A stretch of DNA of 21,300 bases from Clostridia bacterium. Lineage in GTDB: Bacteria; Bacillota; Clostridia; Oscillospirales; UBA644. Shown one piece after another: positions 6,351 to 13,851 of this stretch. Numbering within the stretch: the stretch's first letter is position 1; each line of letters opens with the position of its first letter. The translations under genes were made by a program, and so were the position numbers. The stretch lies in assembly GCA_017424085.1 (NCBI GenBank), contig JAFPBP010000348.1, forward strand, positions 1 to 21,300, in the 5' to 3' direction. The notes under the pieces were generated by a model. The model searched no databases and had not been told where the DNA came from. It saw only the letters and a list, made by a program, of their open reading frames with translations.

Positions 6351-7648
6351 AGCAAAGAAAAACCATTCCCTGGAACTTTTCCGAAAAACAGCGAGACTAT
6401 CTGACCCGATGCCAAAGCGCCACCTACAACTTTGCCGAGGGAGCGGTGCGATCGGGGAAAACCGTCTGCAACATTCTCGCCTTCGCCCGAGCCTTGGAGC
6501 ATTCCCCCGACAAGCTGCATCTTGCCACAGGGGTCACCATTGCGGCGGCAAAGCTGAATCTGGGGGACTGCAACGGATTCGGGCTGGAGCATCTGTTTCG
6601 GGGGCGCTGTCGGTGGGGCAGGTATCACGACAATCCCGCCCTGTTCACCGAAACTGCCACGGGGACGAAGATCATCCTCTTTGCGGGCGGAGGCAAAGCC
6701 GACAGCTACAAGCGGATCCGAGGAAACTCCTACGGCATGTGGCTGGCAACCGAGGTGAACAAGCATCATCTGGCGGACGACGACACCTGCTTTATTCAGG
6801 AGGCATTCAACCGTCAGCTGGCGGCAAAGGACCGTCGGGTCTTTTGGGATTTCAACCCCGATTATCCGCGTCACCCCATCTACACCAAGTACGTGGACGC
6901 CTTTGTGAAGGAAGGGTTGAACGTGAACTACATGCACTTCACCATCTTCGATAATCCCTCCGTGGGGAAAAAGCAGCTGGAAAGCATCCTGCGGCAATAT
7001 CGGGAGGGAAGCGTGTGGTACCGCCGTTGGATTTTGGGAGAACGGTGCGCCGCCGAGGGGCTGATCTTTCCCCAATTTACCGAAAATCCCGACCGATGGA
7101 TCCGCGACGTACCGCCCGACGATATCGCATTCGTCTCTCTGGGATGCGACTACGGGGGAACCTCCTCCCGAACGGTCTTTACTGCCGTGGGGATCCGAGA
7201 GGGATATCGGGGGATCTGCGTGCTTGCCTGCAGACGGCTGGCACAGGGCAAGGGAAAGATCACTCCCGACACTCTGGAGCGGGAGTTCGTTTCCTTTGTG
7301 TTTGACGTGGAAAAGCGCTTCCGATGCCGTCCCCGCTACGCCTTTATGGATTCGGAGGGACAGTATCTGACCAACGGGATCCGAACCGCCTGCGCCGCGG
7401 CGGGACTTTCGGTGGCGATCTGCGATTGCAAAAAGGTCACCATCAATGATCGGATCGCCTGCAAGATGAGGTTGATCAACGAGGAGCGCTGGTCCGTGCT
7501 GAGAGATTGCACCGCAGTGATCGAATCCACGGCGGAGCAGGTTTGGGATGAAAGCATTCCCGACCGACGGAAGGACGACGGCACCACCGACGTGGACACG
7601 GCGGATGCGGAGGAATACGCCTGGAGCTGTTGGCTGAAATACTTTTGA
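6347..7648 (+). CDS. phage terminase large subunit
   Basis: A 433-residue DNA-packaging motor of the PBSX/Terminase_3-like type: N-terminal ATPase and C-terminal RNase H-fold nuclease. Walker A is G-A-V-R-S-G-K-T (32-39). The Walker B region reads M-W-L-A-T-E-V-N (131-138), keeping the catalytic Glu (E136) but with Thr where Asp is common. A coupling-type N-P (170-171) follows. The nuclease Asp triad is present: D268 in G-C-D-Y-G-G, D335 in F-M-D-S-E-G, and one of D415/D417/D420 in the D-V-D-T-A-D run. The gene is full length and appears competent to package DNA. It overlaps the small subunit and is followed after 29 nt by the portal. Arg codons are dominated by CGA/CGG, unlike ileS and the coat gene. 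Confidence 0.95.
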   Translation: MKQRKTIPWNFSEKQRDYLTRCQSATYNFAEGAVRSGKTVCNILAFARALEHSPDKLHLATGVTIAAAKLNLGDCNGFGLEHLFRGRCRWGRYHDNPALFTETATGTKIILFAGGGKADSYKRIRGNSYGMWLATEVNKHHLADDDTCFIQEAFNRQLAAKDRRVFWDFNPDYPRHPIYTKYVDAFVKEGLNVNYMHFTIFDNPSVGKKQLESILRQYREGSVWYRRWILGERCAAEGLIFPQFTENPDRWIRDVPPDDIAFVSLGCDYGGTSSRTVFTAVGIREGYRGICVLACRRLAQGKGKITPDTLEREFVSFVFDVEKRFRCRPRYAFMDSEGQYLTNGIRTACAAAGLSVAICDCKKVTINDRIACKMRLINEERWSVLRDCTAVIESTAEQVWDESIPDRRKDDGTTDVDTADAEEYAWSCWLKYF

Positions 7649-7677
7649 TCCTCCGAAACGAAACGAGGTAACGACAC

Positions 7678-9069
7678 ATGGAAACGATTCTTTCGTATCT
7701 GAAGCATCGCTTCGGATACGACAACACCGACCGCGGATTTTACCGAACCATGGAAGAGTGGGAACGGTGGTACGCGGGAAAAGGAACAGACTTCCACCGA
7801 ACCAGAGTCAACAACGGCATCTCCGTGGTGGAGCACAGTCTGAGCAAAATGAACATGGCAAAGAAGGTCTCTGAGGACTGGGCAGACCTTCTGCTCAACG
7901 AAAAGACCCGCATGAACGCATCGTCTCCCGAGGCAAACGCCTTTCTGGAGCACGTTCTGCAGGAGAACGACTTCTGGACCCGCATAAACCGTCTGGCAGA
8001 GCAGGCGTTTGCATTGGGAACGGGTGCCGTGGTCCTGCGCTTGGAGCAGGCTCGGGTAGATGGGAACGAAGCGCTGCTCCCCTCCCCCGAAGGGGTGATC
8101 CGCATGGAATTCGTCACCGCACCAAACATTATCCCTCTCTCTTGGCAGGGAGACAGAGTCAGCGAGGCGGCGTTTGCGGGGAATCTGACCCGAAACGGAG
8201 AGAGAATGACCTATTTGCAGATCCATCGGATGGAGGAGGGGCAGTACGTGATTCATAGCGTTTGCTTCTCCGATCGCACGGGGAAGATCGTCCCTCTGCC
8301 CGAGGGGATCTGTCCCACGCTGAGAACTGGAAGCGCCGTTCCCTGGTTCTTTCTGATTCGCCCGAACATCGTCAACAATCTGACCGATCTTCCTCTTGGG
8401 ATCTCGGTCTTTGCAAACTCCTTGGACGTGCTGAAGGGGCTGGATCTGTGCTATGACAGCTTCGACATGGAATTCTATCTGGGCAAAAAGATGGTCTTCC
8501 TTCGGAAGGATCTCATGGCGCGGGACGGGGACGGAAACCTGTTTGCGCCGCAGGACTGCAACCGACAGCTGTTTATGTATATCGGAGACAAGAACGTGGA
8601 CGGAGACCTGCTCCCGCAGGAATTCAATCCTGCCCTGCGGGTCAAGGATCACGCCGACGCCATCCGACAGCATCTGAACTATCTCTCCTGCAAATGCGGG
8701 CTGGGGGACCGATATTACCGATTTGACGAAAACACCTCCCCCGCAACCGCAACGGAGGTGGCAAGCAACGATGCGGCGCTGTTCCGCTCGGTGCGAAAGC
8801 ACGAGATCCTGCTGGAGCAGGCCCTGAAGCAGATGGCACGGTCCCTTCTCTTTTTGGGGAAAACGATCCTCGGCGCCGTTCCCGACGAAGAAACCGACGT
8901 TTCGGTCCGCTTCGAGGACAGCATCGTCGAAGACCGCACGGCAGAACAGAAGCGGGATATGGAGATGGTCTCGCTGGGACTTTTCCTGCCTTGGGAGTTC
9001 CGCATGAAATACTACGGAGAAAGCGAAGAAACGGCAAAGGAACGCTGCAAGGAGATGACGAAGCTGTGA
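7678..9069 (+). CDS. phage portal protein (SPP1 Gp6-like)
   Basis: A 463-residue protein forming the dodecameric vertex through which DNA enters and leaves the capsid. The N-terminal region with K-K-V-S-E-D-W-A-D-L-L-L-N-E and the central N-I-V-N-N-L-T-D-L-P-L-G-I-S-V-F-A-N-S-L-D-style stretch are typical of the Gram-positive SPP1 Gp6-type portal family, as are the late residues around T-S-P-A-T-A-T-E-V. Length is normal. The start is ATG 7678 with GAGGTAAC upstream. The stop overlaps the next gene's GTG start (GTGA, 9066-9069), implying translational coupling with the scaffold. Confidence 0.92.
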   Translation: METILSYLKHRFGYDNTDRGFYRTMEEWERWYAGKGTDFHRTRVNNGISVVEHSLSKMNMAKKVSEDWADLLLNEKTRMNASSPEANAFLEHVLQENDFWTRINRLAEQAFALGTGAVVLRLEQARVDGNEALLPSPEGVIRMEFVTAPNIIPLSWQGDRVSEAAFAGNLTRNGERMTYLQIHRMEEGQYVIHSVCFSDRTGKIVPLPEGICPTLRTGSAVPWFFLIRPNIVNNLTDLPLGISVFANSLDVLKGLDLCYDSFDMEFYLGKKMVFLRKDLMARDGDGNLFAPQDCNRQLFMYIGDKNVDGDLLPQEFNPALRVKDHADAIRQHLNYLSCKCGLGDRYYRFDENTSPATATEVASNDAALFRSVRKHEILLEQALKQMARSLLFLGKTILGAVPDEETDVSVRFEDSIVEDRTAEQKRDMEMVSLGLFLPWEFRMKYYGESEETAKERCKEMTKL

Positions 9070-9467
9070 ATGAAGAGATCAAGCGCCCCCTGACGCCCGA
9101 AGAGCTGCGGGAGATCCTCCCCGAGGGATACGCCTTGGTGGAAAAGGACGGGTGGATCCCGCGGGAAGAGGCGGAAAACCAACTGCGAAGCCTGCATTTT
9201 GATCGGGAGCTGGATCTGGAGCTGACCCGATGCGGAGCCAAGAGTCTGACGGCGGCACGGGCGCTTCTGGATACCGAGGCATTACGGGGAAACCCCGAAG
9301 GAATGCGAGAGGCGGTCGGGAAGATCCGAAGAGAAAACGATTGGCTCTTTTCGACCCACCCCCTCGTATTGACCGGCGCCGCTCTCACGCCCCGACGGGC
9401 ACCCGACACGGATCACATGAGCGACGCAGAATATTACGAATATCGAAAACAACAGAAAAACAGATGA
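9066..9467 (+). CDS. Gp20-like phage scaffolding protein, short form
   Basis: A 133-residue protein between portal and coat, the usual scaffold position. The middle segment (F-D-R-E-L-D-L-E-L-T-R-C-G-A-K-S-L-T-A-A-R-A-L-L-D) and the later R-R-E-N-D-W-L-F match the Phage_GP20 pattern (a-L...a-G-A-K...v-K-A-L-L-D ... K...Y-L-F). It is shorter than usual Gp20 proteins because much of the N-terminal coiled-coil is absent. Scaffolds direct procapsid assembly and leave the mature head. The start is GTG 9066, overlapping the portal stop, with an AAGGAG site inside the portal gene. The ORF extends further upstream but without a ribosome site. Confidence 0.75.
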   Translation: MNEEIKRPLTPEELREILPEGYALVEKDGWIPREEAENQLRSLHFDRELDLELTRCGAKSLTAARALLDTEALRGNPEGMREAVGKIRRENDWLFSTHPLVLTGAALTPRRAPDTDHMSDAEYYEYRKQQKNR

Positions 9468-9480
9468 AAGGAACTAACAC

Positions 9481-10569
9481 ATGAATCAATTTCTGACTAC
9501 CAAAACCATCGCAAGAGAGGCTTTGCCCATTCTGGAATCCAATCTGGTCTTCCCTGCCCTGATCTACAAGGATTTTTCCGAGGACTTCTCCAAGCAGGGA
9601 GACACCATTCAGGTTCGCAAGCCTCCCGTATACAACGCCGCTGAATTCGACGGCGAAATCGAAATTCAGGACATCAACGAGGGTGAGGTCCTGGTGAAGC
9701 TGGACAAGATCGCCGACGTATCCGTGGAGCTTTCCGCCAAGGAAATGGCTCTGAACGCCGAGGATTTCACCAAGCAGGTCATCGAGCCCGCCATGGTCGC
9801 CATCGCAGAGAAGATCAACGCCGACGGTCTTGCCCTCTACAAGGACATTCCCTACGTTTACGGCGAGGCAGGCACCACGCCCTCCACCCTCACCGATCTT
9901 GCGGGCGCCGCAAAGATCCTCAACGATCATAAGGCTCCCATCGTGGGCAGAGGCGCCGTCTGGAACACCGAAGCCATTGCAAACTTCCAGGTCCTGCCCG
10001 CTCTGGTCAACGCTGAAAAGTGCGGCTCCACCGACGCTCTCAGAGAGGGCGCCATCGGCAGAGTCTTCGGCGTGGATCACTACTTCTCTCAGCAGGTTCC
10101 CACCCATGAAAGCAATGTGAAGATCGAAGGCGTTACCGTCGCCGTTCCCTCGCAGCAGAACGGGTACGTAGACCTGATCTGCGACGAATGCAGCGGAACC
10201 CTCTGCCGCGGCGATCTTCTGAAGATCGGCAAGGGCGTCTATACCGTCCTTGAGGATGCTCCCGCAGGCGATGCCATGATCACCGCAAAGATCTATCCTT
10301 CTCTTGCGGAGGCTGACGTCAACGGAGAGGTCACTCTTTTTGCTGCCCATGCGGCAAACATGATGTTCCAGAAGAACGCATTCGGCTTTGTGACCCGTCC
10401 TCTGGAGGCAGCAAGAGGCGCAGACAGCTACGTGACCTCCTACAACGGACTTTCGGTGCGCGTAACCATGGACTACAACATCGCAACCAAGAAGCAGACC
10501 CTGTCCATCGATACGCTCTACGGCTTCAAGACCCTCTATCCCGAGCTGGCAGTCCGCGTACTGGGTTAA
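9481..10569 (+). CDS. major capsid protein, P22 coat-protein family
   Basis: A 362-residue HK97-fold coat protein. It opens with the N-terminal pattern of P22-type coats (N-x-F-L-T-x-x-x-I-A-R-E-A-L-P-I-L-E-S-N-L), followed by K-D-F-S-E-D-F...G-D-T-I-Q-V-R-K-P and ends with a strand-rich domain. It is full length and starts at ATG 9481 with AAAGGA. Codon use stands out: its ten Arg codons are AGA, CGC or CGT with no CGA/CGG, and Gly is mostly GGC, like ileS, whereas the flanking phage genes use CGA/CGG and GGA/GGG heavily. That fits selection for high expression in this host. A strong hairpin follows the stop. Confidence 0.93.
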   Translation: MNQFLTTKTIAREALPILESNLVFPALIYKDFSEDFSKQGDTIQVRKPPVYNAAEFDGEIEIQDINEGEVLVKLDKIADVSVELSAKEMALNAEDFTKQVIEPAMVAIAEKINADGLALYKDIPYVYGEAGTTPSTLTDLAGAAKILNDHKAPIVGRGAVWNTEAIANFQVLPALVNAEKCGSTDALREGAIGRVFGVDHYFSQQVPTHESNVKIEGVTVAVPSQQNGYVDLICDECSGTLCRGDLLKIGKGVYTVLEDAPAGDAMITAKIYPSLAEADVNGEVTLFAAHAANMMFQKNAFGFVTRPLEAARGADSYVTSYNGLSVRVTMDYNIATKKQTLSIDTLYGFKTLYPELAVRVLG

Positions 10570-10581
10570 TCCGAGATTCCT

Positions 10582-10611
10582 TCCGTTCCCGCCCTCCTCG
10601 GGCGGGACGGA
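10582..10611 (+). other. GC-rich intercistronic hairpin after the coat gene
   Basis: CCCGCCC (10588-10594) pairs with GGGCGGG (10600-10606), and the stem continues, past one bulged T, through TCCGT (10582-10586) with ACGGA (10607-10611). No T-run follows and the next ribosome site begins within about 10 nt, so it is more likely an mRNA 3'-end stabiliser or processing site, or a partial attenuator, than a full terminator. It would help keep coat mRNA above the downstream genes. Confidence 0.6.
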
Positions 10612-10630
10612 GCCGAAGAAAGGAGAAGGA

Positions 10631-10987
10631 ATGGAACGAATTACCATTGAAGAATTTGACCTTACCCACGGTTCCCAAGAGATCTCCGAAGAAGATTTCG
10701 ATCTGTTATCTCAGCTGGCGCTGGACACGGTGGACGAGCTGTGCTTCGGTCGGGCAAGCCGAAACAAGGACGCCGCCCGCCGCGCCATGAAGGAATTGAT
10801 TTCCTTTTGGATCGCCCGCGGAGGACGAAGCGGCGTTTGCGGTCCCGCAGACCCCAAGAGCGAAACGGTGGGGAACTATTCGGTGACCCATCGGGACGAG
10901 CACCTGATGACGGTCCACGGAATCACCGTTTCCCCTGCGGCGCTGATGATCCTCAACAGCGCAGGACTGCGGGAGAGAGCGGTATGA
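10631..10987 (+). CDS. head-completion / connector protein (minor capsid)
   Basis: A 118-residue protein directly after the coat gene. It has the alpha-helical head-tail connector layout: an acidic N-terminus (I-S-E-E-D-F-D-L-L-S-Q-L-A-L-D-T-V-D-E-L), then K-D-A-A-R-R-A-M-K-E-L-I-S-F-W and a segment with S-E-T-V-G-N-Y-S-V-T. The G-x-x-S-V/Y-T motif before a helical tail is typical of Gp6/Gp15-type adaptors that bind below the portal. Assignment is by position and pattern. The start is ATG 10631 with AGGAGAAGG. Confidence 0.72.
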   Translation: MERITIEEFDLTHGSQEISEEDFDLLSQLALDTVDELCFGRASRNKDAARRAMKELISFWIARGGRSGVCGPADPKSETVGNYSVTHRDEHLMTVHGITVSPAALMILNSAGLRERAV

Positions 10988-10994
10988 GAGGGGG

Positions 10995-11366
10995 ATGTCT
11001 GTGACCGTAACCGTATTCAACCGTCTGGGAGAGGATGGGGAGGGGAAGGGGATCTACAAGCCCGTGGTCTTCCGAAACGTGAAGATCGAAACCAAGCGCG
11101 CCGCAAACCCCGTCTATTCGGGGGAACGGAACAACGACAACTTCCGTCTCTATCTCTTCACCGATCGGGGGTATCTTCCCCGAGATGAATTTCTCAAATC
11201 ACCCCACAGTCATTGGACGCTGGCACCGGGGGATCTTTTGGCAGAGGGAATTCACAAGGAAATCCCCTTGCACCCCTATCGGTTAAACACCATCAACGTA
11301 TTTTACGCAGGGGACAAATTTCACCATTGGGAGGTGAGCGGACGTGGACAACTGCTGGAATCGTGA
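10995..11366 (+). CDS. head-closure / minor capsid protein
   Basis: A 123-residue beta-rich protein. Position (second after coat) and composition fit the minor-capsid/head-closure proteins of A118-like phages, which act as the stopper between connector and tail. The segment L-A-P-G-D-L-L-A-E-G followed by I-N-V-F-Y-A-G-D-K-F-H-H-W-E-V is the type of C-terminal strand pattern seen in that group. I do not recognise a firm motif. The start could be ATG 10995 (GAGGGGG very close) or GTG 11001 (better spacing). Its end overlaps the next gene by 23 nt. Confidence 0.6.
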   Translation: MSVTVTVFNRLGEDGEGKGIYKPVVFRNVKIETKRAANPVYSGERNNDNFRLYLFTDRGYLPRDEFLKSPHSHWTLAPGDLLAEGIHKEIPLHPYRLNTINVFYAGDKFHHWEVSGRGQLLES

Positions 11367-11766
11367 TTACCGCGCGGAGGTTCTCCGCTTTTTCGAGCCC
11401 GTGACGGGTCCCATCGCAACGGAATACCTATCAAACGATGACGGAAGCGTCATGCTGGAGGAGCTGGACGGAAACCCAAGCTACGTTTCCTTCATCAATC
11501 GAGGAAGGATCGCACGTTACGACTTTGCCCTTTACGTCCGCACCAACGGAAGAGACACGGCGTCCCGCAAACGGGCGGTGGATCTGCTGATGGCGGCGGC
11601 AAACAAGTGCGTTAAGGAGCACCCCTTTCCCGACTCTTACATTGAATTGACAGACTTTCCCAAGCTGTTCAACCGAAATATGTCGGGGAACGAGGAATAC
11701 CGTGCGGGATTTTCCATGTTTTTCAAAATGAGTGCGGGTGAGATCCCCCTGGAGGAGGTAACATGA
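11344..11766 (+). CDS. probable tail-terminator / minor capsid protein
   Basis: A 140-residue mixed alpha/beta protein. Size, position and layout (N-terminal helix, G-R-I-A-R-Y-D-F-A-L-Y-V-R strand, a helix with K-R-A-V-D-L-L-M-A-A, and closing M-F-F-K-M strand) fit the tail-terminator or third minor-capsid protein group of Gram-positive siphophages, which caps the tail tube at the neck. The start is GTG 11344 with GGAGG upstream inside the previous gene. The stop overlaps the next start (ATGA, 11763). Confidence 0.58.
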   Translation: MDNCWNRDYRAEVLRFFEPVTGPIATEYLSNDDGSVMLEELDGNPSYVSFINRGRIARYDFALYVRTNGRDTASRKRAVDLLMAAANKCVKEHPFPDSYIELTDFPKLFNRNMSGNEEYRAGFSMFFKMSAGEIPLEEVT

Positions 11767-12230
11767 TCGAACGAAACGACAACCGCGTATGGCTATGCCT
11801 CCCCAACGGAACCTATTATCTTGTGGGAGAAGGGATTACGTCCCTGAGCGAACGGTGCGAGACGGTGCTTCTGGAAACGCCCCGCATCAACCGTCCCGTC
11901 TGTGAACGGGAGATCCTGTACCACGTGCCCCGTCTGGAATTCGAGGGATACCGCGCCCCCTCCGATCCCGCCAACGAATATCTGGTCAGCCGCTATCTGA
12001 AGCGAGGCGACGACACCCTCGTCACCCTGATCATCGGAAACCGAAACGACAAGCAGGTGGGACAGACCATGAAGGCGCGCAGAGTAACGGGGCACGTCTG
12101 CATCGAAAATCCGGGATCGGGAGAGGGACCCTTTGGGTCACGTATCAAGGGACAGATCGTTTATGCATCCCAGCCCGAGGAAGGAGTATATTATGAAGAC
12201 CAACAGCGATTCATCCCCTATCAGATCTGA
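11763..12230 (+). CDS. probable tail tube protein
   Basis: A 155-residue protein in the position of the major tail (tube) protein, between the terminator and Gp15. It has an R-x-E-F-E-G-Y...N-E-Y-L-V-S-R-Y stretch, then alternating strands (D-T-L-V-T-L-I-I-G-N) and a Gly-rich turn before a last strand (I-K-G-Q-I-V-Y-A), which resembles the small tube proteins of clostridial phages. This is an inference from order and strand pattern; no definitive motif is visible. Start ATG 11763, ATGA-coupled to the previous gene. Its end overlaps Gp15 by 38 nt. Confidence 0.5.
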   Translation: MIERNDNRVWLCLPNGTYYLVGEGITSLSERCETVLLETPRINRPVCEREILYHVPRLEFEGYRAPSDPANEYLVSRYLKRGDDTLVTLIIGNRNDKQVGQTMKARRVTGHVCIENPGSGEGPFGSRIKGQIVYASQPEEGVYYEDQQRFIPYQI

Positions 12231-12618
12231 ATTTTACACGCTGCCCGAGGAGGTGGACGTGGGCGGAACGGTTTTTCCCATCCGAAGTGATTTCGAAACG
12301 GCATTCCGCTTTATGGATTACGTGGACAAATCGGAGGACGATGACGAATCCTTTCTTGCAACGGTTCTGAAGATCTGGTACCCCACCGTCCCCGAGGACA
12401 CCGACAAGGCGCTCACCGCCGCCATTCGTTTTTACTGCGGGGGCAAGGATCCCGCCGAGGGGTATTATACCCCCGCCGTGGATCCCGATGCCTGTCGGGA
12501 GGGGATCTACCTGTCCTTCCTGAAGCGCTACGGCATCGATCTGAATCGGGACAAGGTTCATTGGTGGGTCTTTCGAAGCCTTGTGGAGGGGCTGAAGGAA
12601 CGGGGGCGATGCGAATGA
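12193..12618 (+). CDS. Gp15-family tail-assembly protein
   Basis: A 141-residue protein matching the bacteriophage Gp15 family (Listeria A118 Gp15-like): L-P-E-E-V-D-V-G-G-T-V-F-P-I-R-S-D-F at the N-terminus, a central acidic segment with tandem D/E, and the C-terminal D-K-V-H-W-W-V-F-R-S-L pattern with helical end. In A118-type phages this gene lies just before the tape measure and is thought to act as a tail-assembly chaperone. I chose ATG 12193, preceded by AGGAAGGAG; an in-frame GTG at 12133 would add 20 unlikely residues. No tape-measure gene follows, which is abnormal for the family's context. Confidence 0.82.
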   Translation: MKTNSDSSPIRSEFYTLPEEVDVGGTVFPIRSDFETAFRFMDYVDKSEDDDESFLATVLKIWYPTVPEDTDKALTAAIRFYCGGKDPAEGYYTPAVDPDACREGIYLSFLKRYGIDLNRDKVHWWVFRSLVEGLKERGRCE

Positions 12619-12791
12619 AAAAGCAGACCGTTACCGCTGTAGCAAAAGGAGAGTTTTCATCCATGATCACGCCGCCCCCTCACCGAGAGATCCGAACGCT
12701 CCGACGTCCCGAGCCCGTGGATGAAGCCGACCGTCTGGGACGGGAATTGGTTCGCAGAATGATGGAAGCGGGGGTGACCGAGCCACGATGA
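12615..12791 (+). CDS. 58-residue peptide in the tape-measure position
   Basis: Starts at ATG 12615, overlapping the Gp15 stop (ATGA), and its stop overlaps the hub start (ATGA, 12788). It is basic, with a proline-rich middle (I-T-P-P-P-H-R-E-I-R-T-L-R-R-P-E-P) and an amphipathic C-terminal helix (D-E-A-D-R-L-G-R-E-L-V-R-R-M-M). An internal start at ATG 12663, with AAAGGAG 11 nt before it, would give 42 residues. I do not recognise it. It may be a second chaperone piece, a leftover of a deleted tape measure, or a new short spacer. The intact frame and coupling to both neighbours argue it is made. Confidence 0.7.
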   Translation: MKKQTVTAVAKGEFSSMITPPPHREIRTLRRPEPVDEADRLGRELVRRMMEAGVTEPR

Positions 12792-13846
12792 AGCTGACCC
12801 TTGGAGGATACGATCATACGGAGCATCTGGAGCAGGGAAGTCTGATCCTTCGGCACTACGGAGCCCTGCGCTCATCCATAAAAGTAACGCTGTTTCTTTC
12901 AACACCGACCCCGCATCTGCCCGCCGTGGGAGAAGAAATACAGATCACCGAGGAGGACGAGGTTCTCTGGGGCGGGATCCTGGTGGAATGCGAATGGGAA
13001 TGCTACGATCAAGACCGCGCCCGCGTGGTTCTGCGAGGGCAGGGCTACGAGCAGATCCTGCAGAGATACTGCTTCCCCGCCGTAACCACCGCCGAGCTGA
13101 CTCCCTCCGCCACGGCGCGATATCTGTTTGAGACCTACCTCAACCCCCAAGACGGGTTGAGTCTGGGAGAGATCGACGAAGGGATCACAACGAAGAACTC
13201 CTACACCTTTTATCCCGCCAAGGCGGCGTCGGTTTTTGACTTTTTGGCGGGAGAAAACGGCTATCGCTGGTGGGTAGACCGAGAGAAGAAATTCCACATG
13301 AAGCGAGCCCTTCCCCGTACCGCGCTGACCCTTTCGGTGGACCTGACCGAGCAGGATGAAACCCGAATTTCGGATCTTCAGACCTTTGTCTTTCGCGATA
13401 CCACGGCAGGCTACCGCAACGTGCAATACGCCTACAACAAATCGGGGAACGTGGACGGAGTCGCCCGTGCGGACGCAGGAGTTCTGACCATGCGATCCCG
13501 CTACGGAAGCGGCGAATACGGGGCGGCAACCTATTCCTCGGTCATTTATTCCGAGCAGGATGCACAGAGGATCGCAACGCAGGTGCTTTCCGAAAGCCCC
13601 GGCACGGGCGAGGTGGAATTCACCACGGATGACGGGCGCTTTTCGGTGGGACAGGTCATCGGCGTGTGCGCCCCCATCTGCGGGATCCGAGAATTAACGA
13701 ACTACAGCGTAACCGAGATCCGCGCCGTTTATTTTTACGATCGGTTCCGCTATACCGTAACGGCGCGAGAAACCGACGCGGGGGCGTTGTCCGTACCCAC
13801 CTGGGAGGAAGCCCTTGCGCAAAGAAATCTCATTGAAGCGAGGTGA
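12788..13846 (+). CDS. tail hub protein (gp27/XkdQ-like)
   Basis: A 352-residue protein resembling phage baseplate hub proteins: an N-terminal beta domain (S-S-I-K-V-T-L-F-L...P-A-V-G-E-E-I-Q-I, with G-G-I-L-V-E-C-E-W), a central part with A-T-A-R-Y-L-F-E-T-Y-L and K-A-A-S-V-F-D-F-L-A, and a C-terminal V-G-Q-V-I-G-V...N-Y-S-V-T-E-I domain. Hub proteins close the tail tip and carry fibre proteins or wall enzymes. The XkdQ-like assignment is from layout and these segments. It is ATGA-coupled to the 58-residue gene, and no separate Dit or tape measure is present around it. Confidence 0.72.
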   Translation: MKLTLGGYDHTEHLEQGSLILRHYGALRSSIKVTLFLSTPTPHLPAVGEEIQITEEDEVLWGGILVECEWECYDQDRARVVLRGQGYEQILQRYCFPAVTTAELTPSATARYLFETYLNPQDGLSLGEIDEGITTKNSYTFYPAKAASVFDFLAGENGYRWWVDREKKFHMKRALPRTALTLSVDLTEQDETRISDLQTFVFRDTTAGYRNVQYAYNKSGNVDGVARADAGVLTMRSRYGSGEYGAATYSSVIYSEQDAQRIATQVLSESPGTGEVEFTTDDGRFSVGQVIGVCAPICGIRELTNYSVTEIRAVYFYDRFRYTVTARETDAGALSVPTWEEALAQRNLIEAR

Positions 13847-13851
13847 TATCC

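Noticed and set aside
12133..12192. Longer N-terminus for Gp15 from an upstream GTG
   Set aside because: It would overlap the tube gene by about 100 bases, has no ribosome site, and the ATG at 12193 has an excellent one.
12600..12640. Programmed frameshift between Gp15 and the 58-residue gene, as in many tail chaperones
   Set aside because: The A-run has only five A residues and lies at and after the Gp15 stop, so no proper slippery heptamer precedes the stop. Simple ATGA coupling explains the overlap.
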